From Phylloscopus collybita (taxonomy: Eukaryota; Chordata; Aves; Passeriformes; Phylloscopidae), in contig JAJNNQ010000040.1 in assembly GCA_027886175.1 (NCBI GenBank), forward strand, positions 28,540,001-28,604,000: a stretch of DNA of 64,000 nucleotides, written 5' to 3'. The translations under genes and the position numbers were made by a program. Shown one piece after another: positions 23,801 through 35,876 of this stretch. The notes under the pieces were generated by a model. That model worked only from the letters and a program-made list of their open reading frames with translations, was not told where the DNA came from and ran no database searches. Within the stretch, counting starts at the first letter, position 1; every line of letters begins with the position of its first letter.

Positions 23801-24564
23801 AAATATTCAGGTAGTGCTTAAGTTTAAATGAAGGCTGTGAGTAAAGGACTACGTATAGTAATTTACTGAGCAGAGGACATTAGTCTTGCTTCATTGAAAA
23901 GTGCACTATTTAGCTTAAATGAGAGCTATGACACATGTTTTATTCTTGATTTATTATTTCTTTTTAATCCCATGGTCATGTGCCTAAATAACTTATTATT
24001 TTGCAACCAGAGGAGCAAAGGGTAGAGAGAGAATGTGTGTGGGAAACCTTAAAACCAATGAATGGGACTAAGAGCTGAAGCAGGTTTCTCTACAGAAACA
24101 GACACTTCAAGGAGAACCCTTATTGCTTATGGGTGGTTAACATATAAATGTTTTAATGACTATGTGCTCCTGACCTCCTTCTGATGGATAGGAACAGCTT
24201 GACATGGATGATATCAATTGATACCATTTATGTCACTATGTTAGATAAAATGTATGGAAGGATTACTAGGCCTAGGAAAAGCAAATTGAGAGATATGTCT
24301 AATATTTAAAGGATAAAGCAATCTACTCCCTGTTTTACGATAGCTTCCATTATCATTTGTTCTATGAAAAATATTTATGCAATCAGATTGGTTCAGAATT
24401 AAGCATTACAGTAGTTCTCTCTTCTCTTCTATTAGGTATCCAAGGCTGCAGCAGATTTATTGGCATATTGTGATGCACACATTGGAGAAGATCCCCTTAT
24501 TATTCCTGTACCTGCATCTGAAAATCCCTTTAGGGAGAAGAAACTCTTTTGTACTATCCTTTGA
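17727..24564 (+). CDS. GNG4: GNG4, G-protein gamma-4 subunit (complete coding region, two exons)
   Basis: Gamma subunit of heterotrimeric G proteins. It pairs permanently with a G-beta subunit and, as beta-gamma, is held on the inner face of the plasma membrane by a C-terminal lipid. Coding exons 17727-17822 and 24436-24564 join in phase 0 to give 74 residues. Visible features are the N-terminal helix ([20 protein letters not shown]), the conserved [18 protein letters not shown] block, and the CaaX box CTIL, whose final Leu predicts geranylgeranylation. The [14 protein letters not shown] block and N-terminus [16 protein letters not shown] point to gamma-4 rather than other paralogues. It is one residue shorter than the 75-residue human protein as I recall it, the difference falling near residues 4-7. 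The start ATG is the first in its exon, ten bases after the acceptor. Confidence 0.96.
17823..22021 (+). other. GNG4 coding intron, first part, no gene recognised
   Basis: AT-rich noncoding DNA. A short direct duplication of GCAAGAAAGACATAG lies near 19333-19363. A locally G+C-richer patch at about 21400-21560 has no frame I recognise. Confidence 0.6.
22022..22200 (+). mobile_element. CR1 3'-end fragment
   Basis: Short CR1 tail: TGGAGTGGTGTGCCCAGGCA, AAGGCTGGACTTGATAA and the terminal GTGATTCTGTGATTCTGTG repeats. The 5' truncation removes everything except the last 180 bases or so. Confidence 0.9.
22270..22720 (-). mobile_element. Antisense LTR-like segment (endogenous retrovirus, solo LTR or partial)
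   Basis: Read on the minus strand, the segment has the order of a retroviral LTR. CCAAT-type motifs (complement of 22436-22440, with an inverted copy at 22400-22405) are followed by a TATA box (TATAAAGGG, complement of about 22372-22380), then a TAATAACACCGCCATTG stretch resembling the polyadenylation and R region of some avian LTRs. No TG...CA ends or target-site duplication could be fixed, so both boundaries are estimates; the element may extend toward 23.1 kb. No retroviral protein motif was found beside it. Confidence 0.5.
22721..24435 (+). other. GNG4 coding intron, last part
   Basis: Noncoding sequence up to the terminal GNG4 exon. The first few hundred bases could still belong to the antisense LTR-like element, but no diagnostic motif was found. 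The rest is plain AT-rich intron. Confidence 0.5.
24436..24564 (+). CDS. GNG4: GNG4 terminal coding exon
   Basis: The acceptor is TTCTATTAG, ending at 24435. It encodes [20 protein letters not shown] and the invariant [12 protein letters not shown] core, then CTIL and TGA at 24562-24564. Another reading frame is open across part of the exon and is a shadow. Confidence 0.96.
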   Translation, partial: VSKAAADLLAYCDAHIGEDPLIIPVPASENPFREKKLFCTIL

Positions 24565-25191
24565 GTCAGTTTTCAATTAAAAATGTCATCTGCTAAAACT
24601 TGGTATCAGTGTTGCATGCTGTTAGCATTTTTTTCTTCAGATGTCAATACTTACCCCAGAACTACAATATTTTTGGAAGGCAGTGCAATTTCTGCTAAAA
24701 AAACCCCTAAAATGAAAAAGAAAGAAACCTAAAAAATTCAAGGTAATGCTTATCTTTCAGAGCAATGTATAAGTTTAATTTCAGTTCTTCATAAATATTC
24801 TTTTGGTCTTAATGAAAATATCAAGTACAGTATCAAATTGTAGGTATCTTTGCCAGTCATAGATTTTTCTGGGACCTAAATGAGTCATACCGATTCTTGA
24901 AGCTATTTTTAACATTATTATTTTCTTCGGAAGGTGAATTCAATTCAATTGCCTTTACAAATTTCTATCTAAAGAGACTAGTGTGACCTTTTTCCTCAAG
25001 TAGCACTATTTAGGGAAAAGTCCCAGTGATTTACACAATGTTTAGAGTGATTGGTCTTATACAGTAAGTGGTGTCTATAAATATGTTTTCTGAAGACTGT
25101 AAGGAACTTGACTACAACAACAATCCTAGAAAAAGTGCCGTTGTAGCTACGAGCAGAATGAAGATGTATAATCACACACCAGGATTGCATC

Positions 25192-25197
25192 AATAAA
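25192..25197 (+). promoter_or_regulatory. Candidate GNG4 polyadenylation signal
   Basis: Canonical AATAAA in the context GCATCAATAAAACTGTAG, followed within 25 bases by GT-rich GTTGGTTGCTTGT. This is the best-formed poly(A) site after the GNG4 stop. Confidence 0.5.
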
Positions 25198-25691
25198 ACT
25201 GTAGAAAAAGTTGGTTGCTTGTATCTTATTTTGAATGATAATGATTTTAATTATTTAGAAAGTAAACTGAACTGTGAAATAAGTGTTCCTGAGTGTTTTA
25301 GGTGGGGGGTGTAAAACTGCTCTGAACAGCACAGGCAGGAGGGAAATTACATTTTCTGAGCAGCCCTCTACATGCTTTTGCCCATGAGAGTAGAACTTTA
25401 TGGGGATGGAGAGTAATGGTAAATAAATGTTGTTCTAGGATATGCAGCGAGACCACTGTGCTGTTGACAGCCACTATGTTTGTGTATTTTGTGGCTGCAG
25501 ATTAGTTAAGCTGTCAGCAAGTAATTTGTGCAGATTCTGGGACTTTTTTGTTTTGCCTTTAAAGTGCAGTGAGAGGAAAAGAATGAGAAGACTGCCTTCT
25601 TCATGAAGTAGAATTAAGCTCATACAAGGCACGTGATGGAAGCAACTGTTACTTTACAGACTGTTTCTTATTCCTGTTCCTCTCCTTATTA

Positions 25692-25697
25692 AATAAA
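25692..25697 (+). promoter_or_regulatory. Second candidate GNG4 polyadenylation signal
   Basis: AATAAA within TTATTAAATAAATGAAAGC, followed by the GT-containing sequence CCAATGTGGTGC. Confidence 0.35.
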
Positions 25698-25710
25698 TGA
25701 AAGCTCTTTT

Positions 25711-28700
25711 CCAATGTGGTGCATTAGGACAGTTGTCTCACTGCAATACCTGATATGTACTGTATCAGTCAGCCCCATAAGGCAGAAGACAGTTTTGTTG
25801 GAGAACTGCACCAGTCTGAGCTGAGACTCTGAACAGCCACCCATAACACATCAAGCTTCCTTCCTTCCTCTGCACAAACTTGTATTCCATGAACATCTTA
25901 AATACCTGCAAGGCAAAAAACTACCTGAGGAATTGAGGGCCTTGGGATATTTTTAAATGCTGAATTTAGATGCTAAAAAGGGCTGCATGGTGAACAAAGC
26001 CATGTGCATTTCCCCCAAAGTGCATGTACCCTCTCCAGCTTATTTTTAGCAATTTCCATCAATGTCTGTTGTACTGTTTTGTGCAGTGGAAATACAAGAT
26101 GTCTGCATTGGACAGGTTTTGTTTTCTTTGCCATTCAGCTTGCATAATGAGCCTCACCCAACTGTGTTCACGTACTACTCTGGGCACACGAGGCAGGGGG
26201 CTTTGGATGGTGCTTCTGCTGCTGGCAGAACTCACCTCATGTCTCTCATGTAATATTATTGTTCAAAACCCCTACATAACCATATTCCTTTTAACCAATA
26301 GGCTTTGGGGATGCCTTTCATTCAAAGATTTGGTTTTTGAACTGGGCAGTGGAAGACATCAGTATCTTAGCAGGCTTGACATACCTATGCTGAAAAACAT
26401 TCAAGTGTCTGGAACAGGTTTTATTTTTGGTAGGCTCATCTTTGGTTCCTATTTCAAAGTTTTCATCTTAAAAATCCCATTCCTAACTTTTAGCAAGAAC
26501 ATTTCTTAATCCATGGTGTGCTTTTATTTTGGGAGTAGAGAAATAGGGTTGAGCTGAGTAGCTGTTTTATTGACAGCGAAAAAAAAAAAAAAAGGCTTTC
26601 TGAAAATATTTTTTTTAAAAAGAGCAACAAAATGCTTAATAAGGTTCTTTGGGGAATCCTTCCTACAGTGTACATGATTTGGTAACTGCTCTGATCACCA
26701 TGGCAACATTTTCATTTGTCCTTCCGCATGTATGGTTTTAACTTGAACAGCATGGGAGGAGAATATAGGGCACACAGCCTTATTCTCAAAGGCTTTGTAA
26801 CAACTTGCAGTAGTGGCTCATCATTAACATCCCATCTAAAATAACAAAATTGCCACAGCTTATTACAGTATTGCAAACAGCTTGCTTTCTGTTTCCAAGT
26901 GAGGTTAAGTGTCTGACATCCCGAGATGAAACATTGCAGCACTTTTGAGTGTCTCTGATTAGAAGAGCTGCATTTACAAAAGAATCCAGAATTATTATTC
27001 ACAAGAGGAGAATGTCACTCTTTTGATCTTCAGGTTTTTCTCCAAAATTTTTCTTCAAGGAGTTGTGAATGTGTTGGAGATATGTTTTAAATAGCTGGTT
27101 CCCATGTTTGTGGCTTCTTTCATCAATTCAGACATTTCATTGGGTTAAAAAAAAGAAAATGTATCTATTAAGATGATTTCATGCTTCTGATTTAAAAAAA
27201 AAAAAGAAATACATGGAATACCATAAAGTGCATATTTATGTTAGCAGATGTCTGTAATGTGTTTGAAGAGGTCAAACTGTAGAAGCATAATTCCTTACTG
27301 GAAACCAGAACATCATTCTTTAATATCCTCGGGCCTTATTTTACCACTTCCTTGAATGAAGATATACTACTGGCAAATTAGTAATTTGAAGGGGAAGAGG
27401 GTGAGGTGAACTTGGAAGATCAGCACTTCAAATAAAATTGTAACAGCTTTGGGTTACATACAAATATATGACTTTCCTTAAGAATACCATCAAATAATTC
27501 ACTCTCTGAAAGAGAATGGCATCATCTAGTTCACTTTTTTTTTTTTTAATGCCAGCTTGATCCACAAATCAACATTCAAAAAAATATATCGTCCTCCAAT
27601 CCTAGCAAACCATAAAATGTCTTTGCCGTTATTATATTTTGTGCTGCTTTGACCTTTGAGGTGGCTTGGATAATCTGCTATTGATACATAAGTTTCATGC
27701 TTAAGCATCTTGCCTCAGCTCTATACAAAATATAAAAAATCTGAATGATTTTGTACATTTTTCTAAATAATGAATACATATTATATCATAAAGCTCTCCA
27801 AAATGTGGCTTTATCTAACAGAAAGGTTTCCTGTAGGCTGAAGCAATGAGTTTATATTTTCATCAAACGGTCTGATTTGATTCCTGCTAATTTCAATGGA
27901 AACAAAACCAGACCTGCTGCCCTCCTAATGCTGTACTGCCCTCTCTCTCTCTCTCTGTTTGATTTCATATGCCATTAAGCTTGTTTATTTGTAGTTCAGG
28001 CCCAGAAAGTAATGGGTGCTCTCCTTTAACTGTGCGAGTTGGGGCTGTCATCTCACAGAGAGAGAACTTCAGAACAGAACTGGATGCGAGGGGGTTTTGG
28101 CACGTTATGTGTAATCCTTTCTTCATATGCCAACTCTTGCTGCTCTGATGAAATGAGAGTTCCCAATGGATTGGTGGTAAATTGTAATGTCTCAGTAGCA
28201 CACGTGGTGGGACTGGCTGTTTTGCCTCCATCAGATTAATTTCCTTGGTTTACTTTGAATTTAAGATGCTACCATTTCAATCCTAAAAACTATCCTCTTC
28301 CTTGCTATCATATACTAAATTCCCCTTCTTTGCTTCCTAAATCAAAGGGTAGGCGGTAGCAGGGTGCTTGGCTGGTGCTGATAGGTAAATTTTTTAAGCT
28401 AACCTCTATGAAATTATGGTCAAAGCAGGAGAAAAATATGGAGGGAAGTTTAAGCTATTCTACATCACTCCTCAGGTTAAAATAAATACAGCCTTTGCTG
28501 TCAGTGGCACTCAGGTAAACAATTATTCGTGAGGATGTTGTAACCAGGCATTTTTGCAGTGACTTACAGCAGGATCAGCTCCAACAGAAGGAAAGAACAA
28601 TTTGGGAAGAGTCTGTAAAGGTGCATATTAAAGCCTAAACTTCAATAAGACAGTCATTTACCCAGATGGATTTCTGCTATCAAAGGAGTAACAAAATATG

Positions 28701-31700
28701 TGCTTTGGAAGGACCTGATTATATAGTTTTTCCTATCTCAACATTTTATAGGGATAAAAATCTGTATACATAATTTTCCTAGAAAATGCCATAATTATGG
28801 CTGTCCTTTGGTTCTGCACCAGAATATGGATTTGTTTCTTCAAGGAGGCTAAAGAAAACTTGCGGGAGGATTGGTTCCTAGGAAATACAGGCTTTTACTG
28901 AAAACTAATACTGATAGGTCAGTCTAATGACTGACTTAAATAGTAATGTGTCCAAAATAGTGTGCAAACTTAACAGAATAAGTGTTACATAAAATTTTAC
29001 AGGCACCTGCACATTTAATCTTTAGGTAAATAATGTACATTTGCATCGAATTTAATCCAGCTTTATAGCACTATTAAATGAAGTACAGCCATAAATACTG
29101 GTATGGGAACAGCTTTTCTGTCTGTTAGAGGAAGATGTACGTCTGAGTTTGTCAAGTACATTTACACCACTCACGCTTGTGAACAAACAAAATGAGCAGC
29201 TTTACCCGAGAATTGGGTCTTTTCTTTTCCAAATTCCTATTACAGCTGCACAGGCTCGTCTATTACTGCCACCTACTGATAAAGTGCTAAACAGCCGACC
29301 GAGACAAAAAAATACCAATACCAACTAGTAATGACCAAAAGGGGGATTCTAAATTAATACACAAACTGTCTGAAGCAGAGAGCCAGCACTCCTGTTTTTG
29401 TGGGCTGAAATGTATAAGATTTTGCCTGGCACTGGGGCACTGCTGCACTGCTGGAGTGCAGTTAAACCTCATGCTTCAGTTCCAGATTGCTCAGTTTAGG
29501 AAGACACAAAAGACAAATACATTATTTGGCTAAATAGGTATGGGGTCTGGCTAAAAATGCTTTCAAAAGTTGGGGAAGTTGTTGTGTGTATCAGTTGGAG
29601 CTCATTTCCCAGTTTATCCCAGATGCCTGTTCCTCACTGTTGCTGAGACACCAGTGGTGCCCTTTGCTCCCTGGAGCAGCTGAGGAGGCTGCTAACAGCA
29701 GTAAGGCTCAGCTCTAGGCCAGAGTGAGCCCCCAGCCCAGAGAGCACCCAACAGCTCTCACTGACTGCCACTCTGTTCCTTCACACTCAAACTTCACTGC
29801 TGCCTATCGGGTTTTCTTATTTCGGGGCAAATGTTCTCCAGTTACTGGAGTCTGGGCCAAATAGTTCCTCAAATGCCACAGCATAATAATACAGCCAGAA
29901 CAGAGCTTAGGCCACTGCTGGTGCTTAGAATGGCATTTTATGGAAAATACACTAGGCGTGGCGTAAGGATGTGCTTCAAAAGATCACCCGTTCCACAAAA
30001 ATGTATTTGTTGTAGCTCCTCACTGCACCATACCCTCTTGTGTCTTTGAACTTTAGGGGCATCCTCGAGCCCTTCACTCTCTCTATGGCATACTCTAAAG
30101 ACATGCACACATTTTCAGCAAAAGGAAGGAATGACCCATGCTTTATAGAAAAGAACCATCGTGACTTTTAAAAAACCTTTCAAGTAGCAGTAACTTTAGA
30201 GGTATGGACAGTGTAACAATCTGTCTCTGTTGAGTGTGGCTCACAAGATTTTTTGTCCTTAATTTCTTGTTGCAAAAACTCTTCACTACAGTGGATTCTT
30301 GTCTGAGAGGCTTCTCCCTGGACAGCATACCAGCTTTTATCCTACTCATCAGAACACAATACACATAAATAGATTTCCAATATATTTACCTGCAGTGCTG
30401 ATATGAACATGTCAGTCATACCCTTAAAAGATCAAGTGACAAAACTTCAGGTGCTAAAATCCTTGAGAAAAAAAATCTCTTACAGAAACTTTGAGAATAT
30501 AAAGAAGGTTATAGATAGCAGCCTTTCTGACGTTTTCTTTCTCAGCCTTTACACACTCTTTTTGTACTGAGAGTTTGCTTCACACTCTGGAAAATTGCTA
30601 CAGAAAGCAACTATGAAATAGAAATTAGAAGACCATAAAAGTGATTACATTTCTTTACAGTTCTGTCCATACCAGCTAAACAAATACTTGCAACTGGGAT
30701 GTGAATATATTAGAGGATATTTAAACAGAACCTGGATAAATGAAAAAAGGTACATTAAAAGATTATTAAAGAGACCAAGTTAAGCACTTGTTTAAGAAAT
30801 GTCAGAGGTAGGTTTCTTCATGCATATTCCATTTGCTTCTCTCATTTACATGTACTACTATCCCAGATTGCCACTGCAGGAATTCCCACAAGGCACAGTA
30901 TAGGCAGTGCTCAGTTAATGAGCAGTTAGTCAGTACTGTTTTGGTGTTGTTATTCATTGTGTAGCCCCAGGCCTGATATACTCACAAATTCTGCTTTCCA
31001 TGTAGAACTGTTCCCTGATGAGCTTCTCTGTGGTGCTCATCATGGGTTGCTTCACCAAGTATCTCCACAGTATCCTGGAGGAATATGAGGGAGGAACTAT
31101 TTGCATCTTACAGGGGGAGGCTGAGGCCAAGCCTGGACAGGTTGTGAGTATCTGCTGCTCCAGAGTTAGCTCTTTCAACACCTCACACAATATTCCCACT
31201 TGCTCAGCCATCAGCTCTGAGTCCTCAGCTCTACAAACTGGAATGCCTTTTGCAAGTCAAACACACAGAAACTACGGGAGAAAAAAGCAACATGAAAGAT
31301 TTAGCTTTGTCATTTTCCTGATCTTGTCAATTCTCCCAAGCAGCAATGACCCTTAGCCTTGTAACCCCTGCTTTGTGAGCCCACCTCATCGACCTTGCAC
31401 TTGCTGCAACAAATGAAGCAGCCACCTGGTGCTCTCTCCAGCAGAACACATCCATCCTAGGGCAAGATAGGCACCATGATGGGAAAACAGCAAGGGGTCA
31501 TGTAAATTATTTTAAATGAAATATAGCCTGAATATTATCTATCCAGTGATAGATAATAATGAAATCATAAACAATATTGTGGCCAATTTGCTTTGCAATC
31601 CCCCAACATCTTATCTCTTTATCAGGCACGTGTATTTGCTGCAGGACTTTCTACAAACCTTATTCTCTTCTGTACACACATCCTGAAGTCTTTGTGCCAC

Positions 31701-32079
31701 TTGCTAAAAATAGCTGTATTCTAGCTGCACATGAAGTAGCTAACCCCACCAGCTGGCTGCTGCCTGATTACTGGGTATTTGATGTTCCACGTACTCTGCG
31801 AGACACTCCCGTTTGCTCTCTGACATGTGCTTGACAAAGATGTAGCTGCTGCCATACGGGGAGTTTGGAGTCCATTTCTATTTTTGATTGTCATGAAGAT
31901 GTCAAGGAGTCAACTTAGACTGTAAAATTTATTATTGCTATATTGGTAAGTTTGGATAACTGTGACCTAATTCAGCAAAACTTAAAGCTACTCCTAAACA
32001 GACAAGAACATGCAAAAACTTAATTAAAAGAATAAAAGGTTCAGTAAAATAACAGACAAATAATTTTAAACAAAACTTC
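25711..32079. other. GNG4-B3GALNT2 intergenic interval, first part
   Basis: AT-rich DNA with A-runs (26579-26593) and a CT microsatellite (27941-27957). The 161-codon frame at 26024-26509 is Phe/Leu/Ser-rich as expected of chance frames in AT-rich DNA and matches nothing I know. Overlapping opposite frames at 30954-31356 are unexplained but have no recognised family. Confidence 0.55.
27941..27957. repeat. (CT)n microsatellite
   Basis: A CT dinucleotide run about eight units long in intergenic DNA. Confidence 0.9.
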
Positions 32080-32760
32080 CTTAACTGGAAGCTAATTCAT
32101 AAAATGTTAAGTAGAATAATTAAGAAGATTATACTGTGTCCTACTGAAAAGCATTTAAAGAATAATGCAATCATCAGACACAGTCAATATGAGTTCTTAA
32201 AAGGAAAGTTCTGTTAACTAATTTGATCTGCTTCTGTGATCTGCTTCTGGGTCACTTCCCAGTGGATGAAGGGAAGGAGGTGGATGTAGTTTTTCTGGAT
32301 TTTAGTGAGGCTTTTAATACTGTCTCTCACAGCACCCTTCTGCACAAGTTGTCCAACTGTGGGATGAGCAGATTCATGATGCATTGGACGAAGAACTGGT
32401 TGAAGGGCAGGCAGAACTCAAAGGGCTACAGTGAAAGGGGCCACATCTGGGGGCCAGGGAGGTTTCTCAGGGTTCCCACCTAGAGCCAGTTCTGTTCAAT
32501 ATATTTATTAACAACCTGGATGCAGGAGCTGAGCACACCAGTAACAGATCTGCTGGTGACACCAAACTGGGAAGTGCTGTTGACTCTGTAGGAGGCTTTA
32601 CAGAGGAATCTCGATAGATCGGATAACTGGGTAGTGATTAATGGGATGAAATTTAATAAGTGGAATGTCAGATCCTGCAGCTGGGATGGACTAACACTAG
32701 GCACTTCCAAAGGAGTCTGGGAACTCCTCTGCATCTCCACTTTGTTGGATCAAAAAGCTG
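32080..32760 (+). mobile_element. Decayed CR1 ORF2 reverse-transcriptase fragment
   Basis: Frame fragments match the CR1-type reverse transcriptase. They run from an upstream piece (ILCPTEKHLKNN, then HSQYEFLKGK) through VDVVFLDFSEAFNTVSH, which is the conserved D-F-S-x-A-F-D motif region with N for the last D, to MHWTKNWLKGRQ. A later piece reads [14 protein letters not shown], where the catalytic A-D-D block is not intact. Several frame breaks and stops are present, so it is inactive. It represents a more 5' part of the element than the other CR1 copies here. Confidence 0.88.
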
Positions 32761-34859
32761 AAAGGGGAAGCAGTAAGACATTTCTTCTGGTGGGAGGATA
32801 AGCAAAATCTGTTTCTTGTAAGGACCCTAAGCAAGGTAAGAAAAGGATTGATAAATCCTCAGTAGTGAATCTCAGTAGTTTAGATTATGGACACTGGAAA
32901 AAGAATAAAACACATCCTTGGGATGCAAATTTACAACCCTTTAAACTAATAAAACCCTTCATGCTCTGGTCTGTAATATCTTTTAATATTTTTTCTTTAA
33001 AAAACTAAAGGCATGAAGATTTTGTAAAAATCTGGGGAGAAAGTTAAGCCCCAACCCCCTAAAATGGAGTCTCTCATGAGACCTTTCTCTGCTTTCAGAT
33101 GGAGTGCACAGAGATCAATAAAACATAACTCCCTGGGGATGAACTCTGCTAAAATATACACTGATTCTTGTTCTCATCTGCTGCTGCTGTCCTAAAAATA
33201 TCCCAGCTTCCCACTCAAGGCAACAATTAGGCAAACAAACACTAAAAAACGCTCTGAATGCTATGGACTGGCTAGCTTTGGTACATGAGCACAGCTCCGG
33301 TATCCATCATGTCTTCTCTGTGTCAGACAGGAGATGCTTTTCCAGAGGAACTCTGCAAATTTAACAGAAGAATCTTAAGTTTGCAAGCAGCCTGGGGAAT
33401 AACATTTCTGCCTCTTCTGTCTCCAGCCCTTGTGCCCAACATGTTGGGCCTCTACTAAACTTTGTGTGCCAGAGGCACCCACTGAGGCTGTACTGTCAGA
33501 AGAGTAAATCTGCTCAGAAAGGACATAATGAAAATGATGTATTTTTAATAGAGTTGTTATAATGTGAATCAAAATATAACTCAACTCATTTTTTTAGTTT
33601 TTCAGAAAAGTAATTTAACACTATCTAGAAGTTATATTCCAGTTCAATTTTTCTTTTCACAGTATACATATTCATGATTCTTAAATCTTGGAAAAAATCT
33701 AACTTTTATATGGGCACTTTTAAAAAGCATGCTTAACGCTCAGCACCTTGAAGCCATGTTTAGACACTCCAACATCAGCTTGCTTCACCAAAATACTGGT
33801 TCCCTCACAAAAGCCCTCAAGAATGCAAACTGAAATTTCTTTACTTATGGGAACTTCTGGAGATTGGGTTAATGGTTGGGTCCGATCACCTCATGATTTA
33901 CATACAGGTGCACACCGACAGCATCATACAGATGGGGATGAAATTGGGAGGCTTGGGTAAAAACTTTGGCTTTAAAAATCTTGTAGAGATGCAACTGAAA
34001 AGCAGAACAGGAAAGGCCAATCCTCTACAACTAAACTGTGTTAGTAACCATTTCCTACCTGACTAATGAAAATGCATACATATAATCCTTTTGACGTGGA
34101 TATCCTGTTTGTATAATATGAAGAAACTGGTTTGTATGTAACGCAGTTACTTATCCTTGAAGATGGTAGGTAATACCATAGGGAAAATAAGACATTAGAT
34201 TGGGTGCTCTGTTTTGCCTGCAAAGAAATAATCACTCCGAGGTATAAGATCAATCTCCATCAGGTCACCTGGCATGGGGGGAAAACCTAATATACTGGGC
34301 ACAAGGAAGGTAGCCAAGTATAGATAAATATTAATAGATGGATCAGTTTTTATTTCTGCAGCTGAACATGCTGAAAGGCAAGTCAAATGTAAATAATGAT
34401 TAATCACAGCATTTTTTGTGTAAATGCTTTCCCTACTACTGCTATTTGCTGACAAGTACTCAGTTGCATATTAAATAAGTAGGCAGCAAACTAAAACTGA
34501 TGTATCTCCAATGCATTTTCCTTCTGCTTGTGAACCTAATACAAAAGGGTTAAAATCATTAGTTTGCTTTCTAGTATCTCACTCCACTTGATGAAAAATT
34601 AATCTTAACTAAGCAGTTTGAAAGGACTGTAGGCATTTTCCAAACGCTTTTCATGGCTTGGGTATTTAAAAAATATAGAATTAGTCTTCTTTTTATAAAA
34701 AAAGTCGTTTATTTCTATTCTACTTCATACAGATCAGGTTCTGTTACTAATTAAATGTGTTTCCAATAGACTAGCACCCAGCAGTCACTCATTAAGGCCT
34801 TACAGCCATTACACATAATCTTCTAGTTTATACATTAACAACAGGCAAAAGGCAGAAAA
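32761..34859. other. Intergenic, no recognised element
   Basis: AT-rich DNA with short chance frames on both strands. I see no repeat family or coding similarity. Confidence 0.55.
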
Positions 34860-35096
34860 TGATGTACAAGAAGTTCCACCTGAACTCGAGGAAGAAACTA
34901 TTTACCGTGCAAGTGACTGCACACTGGAACAGATTTTCTGGAGAGGTTGTGGAGTCTCCCTCTCTGGAGAACCACCTGCCCTCAATCCTGTGCCATGTGC
35001 TCTAGGATGACCCTGCTTGAGCAAGGAGGTAGGACCTGGTGACCCCCTGTGGTCCCTTCCAGCCTGACCCATTCTGTCAATCTCTGATTCTCAGAA
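34860..35096 (+). mobile_element. CR1 3'-end fragment
   Basis: CR1 tail landmarks: AGAAGTTCCACCTGAACTCG, CTGGAGAGGTTGTGGAGTCT, GACCCCCTGTGGTCCCTTCC and AGCCTGACCCATTCTGT, ending CAATCTCTGATTCT. The copy is diverged and lies about 0.5 kb upstream of the B3GALNT2 CpG island. Confidence 0.88.
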
Positions 35097-35600
35097 GCCT
35101 TTGCTTATTTATCCACATCGCTTTTTCAGGTAGATTTATCCTGGGGCACTCTGAGGAAACAAATTTCTCCTTGTTACCTGCGTGCAGGAGACCAGAGACA
35201 AGTAAATCAAGGTGCTGATAACAACATTGTGCTCTCCTTTATCCGATCGTATTTAAACCCTCCTGGCCAGGACAGAGTTTTGCAGGCGGCGGGTCAGTCC
35301 TTAGGCACCCAATTGCTCAGAGTGATGCCTGAAGGTAACAGGCGAAACCGAGCTGGAATTATTGACGTTTCATAACGAATTTAAGAATTTTTGGCCGTGA
35401 TCCAGCCGCAGTTAAGGACACTTTGATGGTTCAACACCCCCCTGGAATTACAGTCAAAGAACATGTTACTTGCTGGAATAAAATACTGCACAGTTTGCGA
35501 GCGCCGTAGCAGGTCTTTGCCAAGGCGAAGCGCTCTCTCCTCTTCGTTGACTTAGCAAAGGATCGTTCTGGAAAGCTACTTTGTTCCTTTTGAGAAGCGG
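35097..35600. other. Sequence upstream of the B3GALNT2 CpG island
   Basis: A transition zone of rising G+C content with no CR1 or gene recognised. It may carry distal promoter sites; none was identified with confidence. Confidence 0.5.
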
Positions 35601-35788
35601 CATTCAGCGGATTATCGAATAACCATTACCCGGGGAGGGTTTCCCCCGCAGGAGGTGCCGCGGCCGGGGGCAGCCGGGCGGTCCGGGAGAGGCGCAGTCC
35701 GTGAGGGGGACGCGGCGCCGCCGGCCGCTCTCCCGCGCCCCCCGCCATGTGAGACGCGCGGCACCGCCGCGCTCCCTCGCGCCCCGCG

Positions 35789-35808
35789 GCATTGTGGGGG
35801 CTGTAGGC
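35789..35808 (-). promoter_or_regulatory. ZNF143-like site (reverse orientation)
   Basis: On the minus strand, GCCTACAGCCCCCACAATGC resembles the ZNF143/SBS consensus ACTACAATTCCCAGCATGC in its CTACA start, C-rich centre and AATGC end. It is about 200 bases upstream of the start codon. Confidence 0.45.
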
Positions 35809-35857
35809 GGCCGCCGCCGCCCGCCCGCGCCGCCGCCGCCCGCCCTGGCCGGGGCGG

Positions 35858-35876
35858 GACTGCAGCTCCCGGCGGC
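35858..35876 (+). promoter_or_regulatory. ZNF143-like site (forward orientation)
   Basis: GACTGCAGCTCCCGGCGGC matches the pattern G-ACT-R-CA-R-YTCCC-R-G of the ZNF143/SBS consensus, with A-to-G changes at three positions. It lies 50 bases from, and opposite to, the other copy, and 127 bases upstream of the start codon. Confidence 0.5.

Larger units (their letters stand above)
24565..25710 (+). other. GNG4: GNG4 3' untranslated region (probable extent)
   Basis: AT-rich sequence after the GNG4 stop. AATAAA signals occur at 25192-25197 and 25692-25697, which would give 3' UTRs of about 0.65 or 1.15 kb. The actual end is not visible and could lie farther on. Confidence 0.4.

Noticed and set aside
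26024..26509. 161-codon frame in the GNG4-B3GALNT2 interval
   Set aside because: The composition is what AT-rich noncoding DNA gives (Phe, Leu, Ser, Ile). No homology was recognised, there is no CpG promoter, and no splice structure fits.
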